Numbered from the stretch's first letter, positions 16,924-26,209 are shown. The stretch is DNA of 47,570 nucleotides from Bifidobacterium breve (GCA_945901935.1 CAMDLX010000006.1:1-47570), one strand, 5' to 3'. The notes: a model not told the origin generated them from the sequence alone. Numbers and translations are program-made.

Positions 16924-17742
16924 CTACATACCTTCCGGCTCTGGCGCTGCGTCGAGCTGCTGCTCGTGCGGCGGGTCGTACTGGTGGATCAACCGTTTGA
17001 GTTGAGCCTCGATGCCGTCAAGACGGCCATGCAGGCCCTCAAGATCACTCGTAGGCAGAATGGTTCCCACCGCTACTGCTTCGGGCTCAAGGGTCTCAGA
17101 ACGTGACCCCCTCGTTCGATCGTCCACTTGCTGGCTGAAACTCCACGAAACCTGTGCAGTAATAACAGCGAGAGTCAGAATGCCGATACACATGACACAT
17201 GCTGCGGCTATCTGACCTGGGGCAGTTACGGGATACAGGTCTCCGTAGCCGACGGTGGTGACCGTGACAATTGCCCACCAAGCAGCGTCACCAAGACTGG
17301 TGATATTCGCTCCAGCGGAATCCCGCTCATAGAAGTAGACGAGGAGCGCACCATTGACGAGGAGCACAAAGTCGGCGGCAAGAAACTTTGCTAAATGCCC
17401 ACGCCGAAAGAGCGAGGTGACAAGTCGAATGCTGAACAGGACTCGTATCGGGGGAAAGCCGATTGCAAGCAATCCAATGGGGTGCGCCCAGACATACGTC
17501 CAAGGCTGCGGGGCCAAACGAGCCCGACGGAACATGTCCACTGCGAACACGAATGAGACTGCCAACTTGGTCAGAAGCGAAGCCATCAACGCCGTCGTGT
17601 CCGTCCCGAAACTGCTAAACGGAATCAAGACAATCCACAAGGTAAGCAACGCAACAAAATCAAGTTTTGATTCAGTGCGAAGTATGTAGGCCTCGAGTTC
17701 GGGCGTGGTGTTTTGCGCTATCGGGAGGTGCGGTTTACTCAC
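16924..17742 (-). CDS. Voltage-gated-type potassium channel subunit
   Basis: 272-residue ion channel. The selectivity filter TVGYGD (residues 163-168) sits in TVTTVGYGDLYPVTAPGQ, the hallmark of potassium channels. It is preceded by four hydrophobic segments and a basic stretch (IRVLFSIRLVTSLFRRGHL) that resembles an S4 voltage sensor. A pore-lining helix follows, then a C-terminal cytoplasmic tail with a short amphipathic helix (LEGLHGRLDGIEAQLKRL) that could tetramerise the channel. The start is GTG. Genes on both sides are separate transcription units. Whether it is truly voltage gated is inference from the Arg pattern. Confidence 0.92.
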   Translation of the reverse strand: MSKPHLPIAQNTTPELEAYILRTESKLDFVALLTLWIVLIPFSSFGTDTTALMASLLTKLAVSFVFAVDMFRRARLAPQPWTYVWAHPIGLLAIGFPPIRVLFSIRLVTSLFRRGHLAKFLAADFVLLVNGALLVYFYERDSAGANITSLGDAAWWAIVTVTTVGYGDLYPVTAPGQIAAACVMCIGILTLAVITAQVSWSFSQQVDDRTRGSRSETLEPEAVAVGTILPTSDLEGLHGRLDGIEAQLKRLIHQYDPPHEQQLDAAPEPEGM

Positions 17743-17832
17743 CCGTCTATGTTCCTTCGCCAGCGGACTGCTGAGGTGGACCCTGTGACTGCCGGTTAAC
17801 TCCGTGAATCACCAACTCCGCTACTCAGCAAC

Positions 17833-20223
17833 TCAGAGATAGCTGTGTCGCTGTAGCCACCGAAGAGCGACCCAACCCCAAATCGGCGGCAAGTAGAACG
17901 TGACGAGCCGAAACAGCAGGGCTGTGGCCGAGGCGGTGGTGGTATCGATGCCAGCAGCAATCAAGCCAGTCATCAGGGCCGCTTCCATAACGCCGATTCC
18001 TCCAGGAACGGGCATCAGGCCGCCAAAGAGCGCTGCCGAAACGTAGATCACCAGCAAGGTGGCCAAGTTGAGACTTCCGCCAAAGGCCCGGAGACAAATT
18101 CCGAGTGTGAGCGCAAACAGAATTTGGTTTCCAAGGTTGCCACCAAAAATCTGTAGCAAGTTCGATAGGGAACGCAGCGAGCGAAACGTCTGCTTGGCCT
18201 CGCTCAGCATTGGCCGTACTCGGTTCAAAAATCGGTTTCGGGTTGACGGAAGCGCCGCAGCGACCAAGGCCAGAAGGAGGATGACTGCTCCTGCCACAAT
18301 GAGGAGCAGTGTTAGGTCATCAGAGCCACCTGCAGTTGGGTCCTTCCATGTCAGGTCTACTCGCCCGAGCCCAAAAACCAAGGTGAGCAGGAGCAACGAG
18401 ATTTGCACCAGAAATCCACTGAAACCATCGATGGCAGCGATGGACACTGCAGAGGCCGCCGGGATGCCCTGTCGTTGAAAGAAACGGATGTCGAGCGCAA
18501 GACGGCCCGCAGTTGACGGCACCGCAAGTGCCATAAATCCAATCGATAGCTGCAAGAGCGCAACCGGACCGTAGGCAATAGGTCGCGGGCATGCACCTCG
18601 CGTGGCCACGGCCTGAGTAAAGAATGGGGTCTGACCAACAACGAGTGCTGCTAGGGCGACCGTTACGGAAGCAGACCCCAGCGCCGCTACCAGGTCGGGA
18701 ATACTGACCGCACCCAACGTCACGATGAGCGCTCCTGCCACAAGCAGCAACAGGACCAGCATGACAAGTGATTGCAAAGAAACTCTTCTGAGTTGAGCAA
18801 TCTCGGGAACTTCAACCCCTTCAACTGCAGCTAGGGCCGAGCGCACGGCCTCGATTCCAAGGCCCGAGGATTTAAGGTCCTCTCGCAATGGCTTGCCTAA
18901 AGCTGATGGCTGCAGATAGGCCAGCAGATCTTGCACATCTTGGGAATCGAGTTGCTCTGCCGCAATGACCGTTGCCCGTTCAATGCCGACAAGAATCGCT
19001 GTGACCACCATGGTCTGGGCTAGGTCTGTCAGTTGCTGATCACGCGAGGCAGTGCTCGTGACGGTGGACAAGTCAGTCAGCAGGAATTCTTGGTCAACCA
19101 CGGCAAAGCTGTCGAGATCGAGAGCACCGTGTACTAGATCGATCTGATGCAGTGAGCCAACAATCTGCCAGATCTTTTCAACCGCAACGTTTGGCCCCGG
19201 CTCGAGCGGTATGCCCCGCTGCGCGACCGCGAGAAGCGCGTCACCGGAGTCCGTCATGCCTGCCACAAGCACCTGCGGCACAGCAATGCCACGACTGGCC
19301 GCAAGCATGGTGACAAATCCCTCATGCTCAACTTGCTGCTCGCGAGTCATAGCCGGACGGGTAGCACCGCGATACCAGATTGCCCGCCACAGGCGGCTGA
19401 GCAGTTGTGTGTCGCGTGCATCTCGTCCATAAACCTTGATATGAACTGCTCCCCTAGTTGGGCTCATTGCGTCTGCCACAAAGACGCCACTGCTCTGCCT
19501 CGGTGCCTCAACTAGGTGATCCACTGGCAAGCCAAGCTGCGCCAGCGCAACTCCCACTCCAGTCAGGTTTGGACCACCCATGGAAGAACCAAGTCCAAGG
19601 TGCACTGCTGCCGCAGCAGCAACTCCAAGGAGCAGGCTGAGCAATGCACCAAATGGTGTTGAGGACTCGAGCAAGACCACACAGAGCATCGCTACAAGCA
19701 CTACCCATCGCCCGAAATGTCGAAATGGCAAGGACAGGTGCGGTGAGGCTGCAGAGGAAACGGCAACGGCGCAAGCCAGAGAGATCAAAGGAACTGAGCC
19801 CGCCGATCCGCCCGAAGCAGCCTGCGAGAATGACGGCCACACACCGTTAATTTGACGGGAAAAAGCCAAGGCCAGCCCAACTGCAACAACAAGCGATGTA
19901 GCAATATCGACCAACACCTCGCCCCGCAAACGCACCATCGATGACACCAGGATTACCACTACCCACAGCAGCAGGCAGGCAACACTGAGGCGCCACAGGA
20001 CGTCTAAGAAGCTCGGTATCGTTCCAATCAGGTTGACCAGAGCTTGTTCAAAACCCGAGGTAGGTACCGAGAGCCCTGCGAACAACCCGGCCAGCAACAA
20101 GGTGACTAGCAAGGTCAGCAGGTCCGAGACTGAGCGCAACCTTTTGCCATTGCTGAGCGCAGCAAAAAAGGGGAGCCCGTCAGCCAGTGGCCTCCAGATA
20201 GGTTGTGAAACCTGCTCAGACAT
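17833..20223 (-). CDS. Flippase-like membrane protein (LPG synthase TM type) with fused kinase-like domain
   Basis: 796 residues in three parts. About 30-215 is an N-terminal set of hydrophobic helices. About 230-400 resembles a small protein-kinase/APH fold: HIKVYGRDARD with Lys263, VEHEGF with a candidate helix-C Glu, HGALDLDS at 365 in the catalytic-loop position and LLTDLS at 383 in the DFG position. About 490-790 is a lysylphosphatidylglycerol synthase transmembrane/UPF0104 domain (VPSTAGRLALDIRFFQRQG, GGLMPVPGGIGVMEAAL). Actinobacterial homologues with this architecture exist. The usual catalytic HxD/HGD Asp is Ala here and the following Asn is Ser, so the domain may bind without phosphotransfer. 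It starts 26 nt after the PhoD-like gene and is probably co-transcribed with it. Confidence 0.88.
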   Translation of the reverse strand: MSEQVSQPIWRPLADGLPFFAALSNGKRLRSVSDLLTLLVTLLLAGLFAGLSVPTSGFEQALVNLIGTIPSFLDVLWRLSVACLLLWVVVILVSSMVRLRGEVLVDIATSLVVAVGLALAFSRQINGVWPSFSQAASGGSAGSVPLISLACAVAVSSAASPHLSLPFRHFGRWVVLVAMLCVVLLESSTPFGALLSLLLGVAAAAAVHLGLGSSMGGPNLTGVGVALAQLGLPVDHLVEAPRQSSGVFVADAMSPTRGAVHIKVYGRDARDTQLLSRLWRAIWYRGATRPAMTREQQVEHEGFVTMLAASRGIAVPQVLVAGMTDSGDALLAVAQRGIPLEPGPNVAVEKIWQIVGSLHQIDLVHGALDLDSFAVVDQEFLLTDLSTVTSTASRDQQLTDLAQTMVVTAILVGIERATVIAAEQLDSQDVQDLLAYLQPSALGKPLREDLKSSGLGIEAVRSALAAVEGVEVPEIAQLRRVSLQSLVMLVLLLLVAGALIVTLGAVSIPDLVAALGSASVTVALAALVVGQTPFFTQAVATRGACPRPIAYGPVALLQLSIGFMALAVPSTAGRLALDIRFFQRQGIPAASAVSIAAIDGFSGFLVQISLLLLTLVFGLGRVDLTWKDPTAGGSDDLTLLLIVAGAVILLLALVAAALPSTRNRFLNRVRPMLSEAKQTFRSLRSLSNLLQIFGGNLGNQILFALTLGICLRAFGGSLNLATLLVIYVSAALFGGLMPVPGGIGVMEAALMTGLIAAGIDTTTASATALLFRLVTFYLPPIWGWVALRWLQRHSYL

Positions 20224-20249
20224 TGTGTCTATTCAACAGCAGTGCCCGC

Positions 20250-21866
20250 TCATCCTCGGGTAATGCTCACCTTCTGCGTGCCCGCTGGCCAATCAAAGCG
20301 AACTCGACGCTTTGGCTGTGCACTCGGCGAGCTCAGATTAGAGGTACGAGTATTGACAGTTCGGTACTCGACGCTTGCATGCGATGGGGTGCACTCGACT
20401 AGCCCAAAGCCACGTCGGCGGAAATCGGCGTAACGGAACTCGGGCCGCAGCGTGGCTACCCCTAACTCAAGCAGTGGAGCAAAGTCACCTGCGTAATCAA
20501 TGCCCGTTGAACTAATCGAACCGCAGACAAACTCCTGAGCCACTACCGGGCTAAAGGGCTCATCGAAATCCCTGCGAACCTGGGCCTGCCAGAAGGAATG
20601 AATATCTCCGGTAAGGAAACCTAGGTTGGTTATTCCGTCAGCCGACACGCGCTGTGTGAGCTGATCTCGTTCCCAGGAGTACCCGCTCCAGTCGTCGAAA
20701 TTGCCGTAAATACCTGCGTGCTTGGGAAGATCTGGGCGTAATGCCCGAAGTGCTGGTTCGTCGAGATCCACAAGGCGCGTGGGCGTGATCATCACCTGAT
20801 TTGCTACCAGTTTCCAGGTAACGCCATTCCCCTGAGCTTGCCCAAACCCATCAAGAAGCCAGTCTCTTTGGGCTTCACCCAGAATCGACCGCCCAGCATC
20901 GTGAACCTGTCGAAGCGGCAGATCTGCAGAGCTTCCCACAGAGAGCCTCTCACCATTGGGGCCAGTAATGTGAGGATCGCGATACTGACGAGTGTCAAGC
21001 AAAGATAGGTCCAACAGGTTGCCCCAGCGAGCACGCCGGTAGATTTGGTCTGCGTCGATTCGCCACACCGGCTGATACTCGAACCAAGCTTGGTATGCAG
21101 CGGCTGCGCGCTCCGGGAAGCGTAACAAGCTTACGCGGTCGTAGTCATTGATGAACTCGTGATCATCCCATACTGGAGCAAAGGGATGAGCCGCATGAGC
21201 TGCGCGCAATTCGGGGTCAGACCTATACATCTTGTATTTGGCTCGATATGAGGGTAGGTCCGTGGCCTCGACACTTGCATCAAATCGCACATCAAGCGGA
21301 CTCGGGCGTCCTTCGTACTCATAGATGTAATCACCTAGGAAGACCACTGCATCAAGTTCTTCAGATTCGATTGCGCGCCATGCAGGGTAGAAGCCAGCGG
21401 AAAAATTCTGACAACTCGCCACAGCAAGTCTTACCGACGCGGGAGTTGAGCCCGGAGCAGGAAGAGTCTTGGTTCGGCCGATCGGACTACTCAGTCCATC
21501 AACCGTGAAGCGGTACCACAAGGTCTGACCCGCAGGAAGATTGTCTGCGAGGACTTTGATACAGCCATCGTTTTGTGCGGAGCCGATTCCCGTGCCTGAC
21601 TGAACAATCTGCGCGAACCCAGGGTCTGATGCCACCTGCCAAGCAACCTCTACGGGGCCGGCAAGTGCCGCTGGTGCAAAGCGAGTCCACAACACAACAG
21701 CAGTGTCGCTGTGAACTCCCGAGGCAATACCGCAGCTAAATGGACCCAAATCCATTGGTTCAGGTGGTGGGAGCATCGCCGTACCCGGCGCACACCCGAT
21801 CAGGCTCGCTGCTGCCGCCCCGGTCAGGCCGACTAGGCCACCTCGCAAAAGTCCCCGCCGATCCAT
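20250..21866 (-). CDS. phoD: PhoD-type alkaline phosphatase/phosphodiesterase, Tat lipoprotein
   Basis: 538-residue extracellular phosphatase of the PhoD family. The N-terminus has a twin-arginine start (MDRRGLLRGGLVG) and a lipobox SLIGC, predicting Tat export and a lipid anchor. A PhoD N-terminal Ig-like domain (FSCGIASGVHSDTAVVLWTRFAP) precedes the metallophosphatase core. Core motifs are VASCQNFSAGFYPAWRAI, VFLGDYIYEYEG, VWDDHEFINDY and FLTGDIHSFW, which carry the metal-binding Asp, Asn and His residues. Known members use Ca/Fe and release phosphate from phosphomono- and diesters, often under phosphate starvation. A GGAAAGG site precedes the ATG. It is followed after 26 nt by the flippase/kinase-like gene. 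I did not find a convincing Pho box in the short upstream gap. Confidence 0.93.
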   Translation of the reverse strand: MDRRGLLRGGLVGLTGAAAASLIGCAPGTAMLPPPEPMDLGPFSCGIASGVHSDTAVVLWTRFAPAALAGPVEVAWQVASDPGFAQIVQSGTGIGSAQNDGCIKVLADNLPAGQTLWYRFTVDGLSSPIGRTKTLPAPGSTPASVRLAVASCQNFSAGFYPAWRAIESEELDAVVFLGDYIYEYEGRPSPLDVRFDASVEATDLPSYRAKYKMYRSDPELRAAHAAHPFAPVWDDHEFINDYDRVSLLRFPERAAAAYQAWFEYQPVWRIDADQIYRRARWGNLLDLSLLDTRQYRDPHITGPNGERLSVGSSADLPLRQVHDAGRSILGEAQRDWLLDGFGQAQGNGVTWKLVANQVMITPTRLVDLDEPALRALRPDLPKHAGIYGNFDDWSGYSWERDQLTQRVSADGITNLGFLTGDIHSFWQAQVRRDFDEPFSPVVAQEFVCGSISSTGIDYAGDFAPLLELGVATLRPEFRYADFRRRGFGLVECTPSHASVEYRTVNTRTSNLSSPSAQPKRRVRFDWPAGTQKVSITRG

Positions 21867-21978
21867 TTCAGCCTTTCCGCATACCCAGCCCGATGGTTAT
21901 CTCAGCTAGTCACAGCATGCTGATCTAGCGCTCTCTGAGAGTAAACCACTAGGCGAGAAAAGGAAACGCCCCTCTCCC

Positions 21979-22048
21979 TGCTTTATTGGCCCGGCTTTAT
22001 TGGGGCGGCCTTATTGGGGCTGCTTTATTGGGGCTGCACCGTTGGGGC
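21979..22048 (-). repeat. 14-bp tandem repeat carrying stop codons in all three frames
   Basis: Four good units (plus-strand consensus tgctttattggggc, at 21979, 21993, 22007, 22021) plus a fifth drifted unit (22035-22048) inside the last codons of the GGDEF-EAL gene. On the minus strand each good unit reads CCCCAATAA or a close variant. The first TAA (22027-22025) is the gene's stop. Because 14 is not a multiple of three, the next TAA copies fall in the other two frames and then in frame again, giving a triple-frame stop cassette. Confidence 0.9.
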
Positions 22049-24340
22049 GTGAGCTAGCCGAAGCGCTTCGGTGGCGGGCATAGCGCGTGCGAACAAGTAC
22101 CCCTGAGCAAGGTCATAACCAAGAGCTAGCAGGGCATCCGCTTGGACTTGAGTCTCGACTCCCTCTGCAACCGAGGTAATTCCTAGGGTTTGGGCAACTT
22201 GAAGCGCAGCTGCGGCAACGCTTCGACTCGAGGTCGTTGCGGTGAGTCCATCAACAAAGATTCGGTCCACCTTCAAAACGTCAACTGGAAACCTGAGAAG
22301 GTGCGCCAGCGAGGAGTAACCCGTTCCAAAGTCATCGACGGCTAACGAGACTCCAAGGTCATGTACCTCGGTCAATCTGCGTACTGCCACATCAGGGTCG
22401 ACGGTGAGCGCACCCTCGGTCAGTTCGATCGTGAGCCAAGAGGGATCAATCCCCGTCTCCGCTAGCACCGACGCGATTCGAGTGCTCAGGTCCTGAGCCG
22501 CTAGTTCCTGCGTCGAGAGATTGACTGACACCCACGCAGGTTCGCGGTCAAGCCGGTGTTCATTAAACTCGGCAATAAACCGGCAGGATTTTCGCAGCAT
22601 CTCATGATCAATTTGTGAAATTAATCCTGTCTGCTCAGCCACCTCGATGAACTCCGCAGCGGACCGATTCCGACCGGAGCGATCGCGCCAGCGAGCTAGT
22701 GCCTCAAACCCGGCCACCTCGTGGCCATCGAGGTGCACCACGGGTTGAAAGGCAGCTTCAATCTCATTTCGATCGATAGCAACCCGAATCTCGTTTTCGA
22801 GTTCATGTCGGTTGCGAATAGCTTCTTGAAGGTCCTGATCGAAGCTTCGAACCCGGCCGCGACCCTGACGTTTTGCCTCGTACATCGCAACGTCTGCATC
22901 GCGAATGAGTTCATCGGAATCTCGGGCTGACCCGGCATGACTAGCGGCGATGCCGACGCTCCCACCGATGAACCAGCGCAGATCCCCAATGACAAAAACG
23001 GCCGAGAGCACATCAAGAATTCTCTGAGCCGCCTGCTCTGCGAGTACTTCCGGATTCAAGTCCGACTCGGCCTGACCCATGCCGCAGAGGGCGACAAACT
23101 CATCTCCCGAAAGGCGAAACACTTCTCCAGTTGGCTGCACTGCTGTACAGATTCTTGCTGCGGCAATCTTCAAGATGGTGTCGCCAGCGGCATGGCCCGC
23201 AGTGTCATTCACCACCTTAAAGTGATCAAGATCAATGAACAGCAGCGCCAAGGAATCAGCGGGTGGGATGCTCGCCAGCCGATCGAGTAGTGCGTTGCGA
23301 TTAGGAAGGCCCGTCAGTGGATCTTCTAGGGCTAAACGAGTGAGTTCTCCTTGGGCTTTCTCGGCGGCACGTCGAGCTAGCTGCTCGGCCGACATAATTC
23401 TTGCCACTCTCACCATGAGTACAACCGCAACAGCCACGGCAGAGGCGGCAAATACTCTGGGGTCAACTCCGCCTAGGAACGTGATTGAAACAACGGCTGT
23501 GATTGAGGGGACAACCACTGCTGCGCCGAGGAGCAAAAACCTGCTGGTACCGGTTTCAGCTGTGGGTTGCTCATCTGCAATCAGCGGGGCTGAACCGTTG
23601 AGCGCCGTTGCTCCGAGTAGCACATACGCCAAGGCAAAACCAAAGTCAGTCAAAGCAACGAGGGTGCTTACCTCTTCGCCGTGCTGCGCAACTGCGTACA
23701 CCATGTCAGTTACCAAAAAAACGAACAGGTATCCAACGAGCCCCCAGAGCGCCGGGCTGCGCTTGGTCGTTCCGAACATCAATCCTGCGAGGGTCCCTAG
23801 AAGCAACAAGTCCATGAGTGGATAGGCCACCAGCAGTACTTGCTGGCTCAGGCTTCCTGCATCTGCAAGGCCACCTGGCGCCACAACCACGGCCTGCCAA
23901 GCAAACAATGCCAGCCCAGCAACAACAGCTACACCATCTAGAGCATGCTCAGAGCCGTTGTGCGGGTCTCTCGCTCGGATCAGCACCGCCAGAGCGACAA
24001 GAAGCACTGGGTAGCTCATCAGGTAGACCAGATCGATAACCGAACCCGACGGGGTCAGCCCAGAGACTTCGGCAGTAATCCAGGCAATATCTGCGATCAG
24101 ATTGCATGCAGCAGAAAGGGCAATGAGCCTCCAGACCAGCACTGCCTTACCTGTGGACCTGCGGGAGGTCCGAACGCACACCGCAGTGGCAGCGAAGGAG
24201 AGCAGCAGGAACGGCAGGTCAGCAGAGTCGAAGACCCAAATTCCGGTCGGACCAAAGAGCACTTGGCTCGATGTGACGACAATCGCAAATCCAGCGATCA
24301 GGCCGAAGATGATGTTCGACGACCTTGACGGACTGTGCAC
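22025..24340 (-). CDS. Membrane-bound GGDEF-EAL cyclic-di-GMP protein
   Basis: 771 residues. About 10-310 contains eight to ten hydrophobic segments forming an integral-membrane sensor with no family I can name. A cyclase domain follows from LTRLALEDPLTGLPNRNALLDRL at about 333. The signature reads SGDEF (411-415), a variant found in active cyclases. The EAL domain has FEALARW at 545, VNLSTQEL, DDFGTGYSSLAHL and AEGVETQVQADAL, all expected for a working phosphodiesterase. This is the second bifunctional c-di-GMP protein in the window. It is transcribed toward the PhoD gene, with 158 nt between that hold the 14-bp repeat array, whose first unit provides the stop codon. Confidence 0.92.
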   Translation of the reverse strand: MHSPSRSSNIIFGLIAGFAIVVTSSQVLFGPTGIWVFDSADLPFLLLSFAATAVCVRTSRRSTGKAVLVWRLIALSAACNLIADIAWITAEVSGLTPSGSVIDLVYLMSYPVLLVALAVLIRARDPHNGSEHALDGVAVVAGLALFAWQAVVVAPGGLADAGSLSQQVLLVAYPLMDLLLLGTLAGLMFGTTKRSPALWGLVGYLFVFLVTDMVYAVAQHGEEVSTLVALTDFGFALAYVLLGATALNGSAPLIADEQPTAETGTSRFLLLGAAVVVPSITAVVSITFLGGVDPRVFAASAVAVAVVLMVRVARIMSAEQLARRAAEKAQGELTRLALEDPLTGLPNRNALLDRLASIPPADSLALLFIDLDHFKVVNDTAGHAAGDTILKIAAARICTAVQPTGEVFRLSGDEFVALCGMGQAESDLNPEVLAEQAAQRILDVLSAVFVIGDLRWFIGGSVGIAASHAGSARDSDELIRDADVAMYEAKRQGRGRVRSFDQDLQEAIRNRHELENEIRVAIDRNEIEAAFQPVVHLDGHEVAGFEALARWRDRSGRNRSAAEFIEVAEQTGLISQIDHEMLRKSCRFIAEFNEHRLDREPAWVSVNLSTQELAAQDLSTRIASVLAETGIDPSWLTIELTEGALTVDPDVAVRRLTEVHDLGVSLAVDDFGTGYSSLAHLLRFPVDVLKVDRIFVDGLTATTSSRSVAAAALQVAQTLGITSVAEGVETQVQADALLALGYDLAQGYLFARAMPATEALRLAHAPTVQPQ

Positions 24341-24399
24341 ACCTTCAGGTTATAACCACTACCTCGCCGGCAGACGAAAGAATGCAGACTCAGAAAAAT

Positions 24400-25047
24400 T
24401 TAGTTTGCCAGAACAGGGACCTCGGGCTTGATCGCTGCAGTGGACGCGCCAGTTGCAAAGGAAACTTTCTCCTGCGACAGCAATCGAATCCAGAATTGAT
24501 ACGAGTGACCCACCAGTAGTGCAGTGATGATTGTTCCAATCCCGGCTTTTGACCCCAGGAGCAAGCCACAGAGCAACAAGCTGGCTTCCATAGCTAGACG
24601 AACATGGCCGAGCGGCGCGGCGGTCTTTCGAGAGAGTCCGCGCATCAGGCCATCCATCCCGCCCACGCCAAAGTTGGCCTGGGTAATGAATGCCCCTCCC
24701 AGCATCATCACCACAGTCCCGAAAGCACATGCGGCGACTTGCAGCGCCAACCCATGCACAGTCGGGATGAGCGGCAGCGCTAGATCAATGATGATCCCAC
24801 CCAGAATCGGTGCAAGCAGGGTGCCGATTCCAACACCACCTCGAACAATGGCGCTCATCGCTACGAGCACGAGCCCGATGACCATGGCTGCGGTTCCTGC
24901 AGAGAGACCTAAATTCCCCTCAAGGGCAACCTGAACCAGAAAAAGTGGTCCCAGTCCGATATCTGCACGAACCGTCAAGCAGTACGCGGTGCAAGAGATG
25001 ATGAGGCCGAGCAGAAAGACTCCAGCCCGCGAGAAAAATTGGTTCAT
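24400..25047 (-). CDS. YczE/YyaS/YitT-type integral membrane protein
   Basis: About 215 residues with five to six hydrophobic segments. Blocks such as TVRADIGLGPLFLVQVAL near the first helix and GVGGMDGLMRGLSRKT are typical of the YczE/YitT-like family of unknown function. I choose the ATG at 25047 (MNQFFSRAGVFLLGLI), which places the first membrane helix at once after the start. The longer frame to 25128 adds a basic extension without a better ribosome site. It stands alone, divergent from the Thr-rich lipoprotein gene, with about 270 nt between the two starts. Confidence 0.82.
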   Translation of the reverse strand: MNQFFSRAGVFLLGLIISCTAYCLTVRADIGLGPLFLVQVALEGNLGLSAGTAAMVIGLVLVAMSAIVRGGVGIGTLLAPILGGIIIDLALPLIPTVHGLALQVAACAFGTVVMMLGGAFITQANFGVGGMDGLMRGLSRKTAAPLGHVRLAMEASLLLCGLLLGSKAGIGTIITALLVGHSYQFWIRLLSQEKVSFATGASTAAIKPEVPVLAN

Positions 25048-25318
25048 GACAAATATCCAGTGGGGAGTGGCCAGAGGGTGACTCAGGCCGATGCGGGGGC
25101 GGGAAAATGCAGAGAAACGAGGCTGCAAACCCTGACTTTTGGCCGGGTCAGCAGATATTTCGATTTCGGAAATTAGCAGCGGTTCAGAGCTACGTCAGGC
25201 GAATACTGCGTGACTTTTGTCATTAAAAAGGGCCCGTTTTGCTTGTGTTCATTTGAATTTCAGTCAATACTCTCTCGGCAGGTCCACTGGGGCTCGCATT
25301 GGCGAAATGGGAGCGTTC

Positions 25319-26167
25319 ATGATGCAGACAAGCACTATGCGGGTACGAGGCGTTTTGGGGGCAACTCTTGCTACCGGAACCTTGTTGCTTGGAGCCTGCG
25401 TAGCTCCACCGAAGCCACCGACTACGACAACAACTACAACGGTTGCGCCGACTACAACCGTGGCGCCGACCACAACGGTTGCACCAACCACAACAACGAC
25501 GACCGTGGCGCCAACCACAACCACAACTACGACAACTACGACTACTACGACTACCACCACCACTATTGCGCCCACCACCACAACCACAACGACTGCTCCA
25601 CCGGCGGCAGTGCGCACAGCGGTAGCAATGACATGTCAGGGCACTGCAATTGGGCAGTCCAGCACGAGTGGGTTGAGTAGCGGGGTAACCACACTGGTTC
25701 CAGGGTCAGTAACCCCCGGTGGCGCTTTCGCCATGAAACTCACTGCTGACCCAGTGGTTGTTCCAACCACTGGTGGCGGCTACGCGATTAGCTACCTCAA
25801 GTCACTCACCGTCAAGTTTGCGATTCCTGCAGGCGCCACGTTTGTGTCTGCTTCGCAATCAGGCGGGAGCAACTTGGGCAACGGCGCAGTCACCGTTACT
25901 GCTTCTGGCAGCATCGTGACCTTGTCGGTACCTGGCAACTTGGCAGGCGGCACAACTGCGATCCTTCCCGAGGTGACCATCAACCTGCAGGCAACTGGAG
26001 CTTCTGGAACCGCACTGAATGCTCAGCTCTTCGGATCGAGCTACTCCAGCTTCAGCATTGGCTTTACCGCTCGTGTGACCGGAATCCCGCTCTTCGGCAG
26101 CACTGATGCAGTCACCAAGTGCTACGCACCGGTCAACCCGATTCTGGGAACCACAGTCATCTCCTAA
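25319..26167 (+). CDS. Secreted lipoprotein with Thr-Val-Ala-Pro linker and unknown beta-rich domain
   Basis: The protein starts MMQTSTMRV at 25319, with GGGAG five nt upstream; the ATG at 25322 is equivalent, and longer frames lack a ribosome site. A signal peptide ends in lipobox LLGAC (Cys at about 27). Residues of about 34-92 are almost only Thr, broken by VAP and IAP, a stiff O-glycosylatable linker of the kind seen in actinobacterial surface proteins. The C-terminal domain of about 185 residues is Gly/Thr/Ser/Val-rich with alternating hydrophobic residues, suggesting a beta sandwich. It has two Cys (one early in the domain at TCQGT, one late at KCYAP) that could pair. I recognise no named family. 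It is monocistronic, followed by a strong terminator. Confidence 0.85.
   Translation: MMQTSTMRVRGVLGATLATGTLLLGACVAPPKPPTTTTTTTVAPTTTVAPTTTVAPTTTTTTVAPTTTTTTTTTTTTTTTTTIAPTTTTTTTAPPAAVRTAVAMTCQGTAIGQSSTSGLSSGVTTLVPGSVTPGGAFAMKLTADPVVVPTTGGGYAISYLKSLTVKFAIPAGATFVSASQSGGSNLGNGAVTVTASGSIVTLSVPGNLAGGTTAILPEVTINLQATGASGTALNAQLFGSSYSSFSIGFTARVTGIPLFGSTDAVTKCYAPVNPILGTTVIS
25421..25594 (+). repeat. Thr-rich low-complexity coding repeat
   Basis: About 58 codons, nearly all Thr (acc, aca, acg, act mixed), with VAP/IAP interruptions. The first part contains imperfect 18-bp units ending in gcgccgactacaacc. Mixed synonymous codons show that the amino acid pattern, rather than the DNA, is conserved over part of the tract. 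The antisense frame reads as poly-valine and is not a gene. Confidence 0.85.
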
Positions 26168-26209
26168 GACCACAACAATCGGCCGGTGAGCCGATTGCAG
26201 ATCAAAACC

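Noticed and set aside
25421-25594. Possible CRISPR-like or regulatory repeat array
   Set aside because: Units are not separated by unique spacers and encode a Thr/VAP linker in frame.
25264-25617. Antisense poly-valine frame opposite the Thr stalk
   Set aside because: It is the mirror of the Thr codons; the sense strand has a lipoprotein signal and ribosome site.
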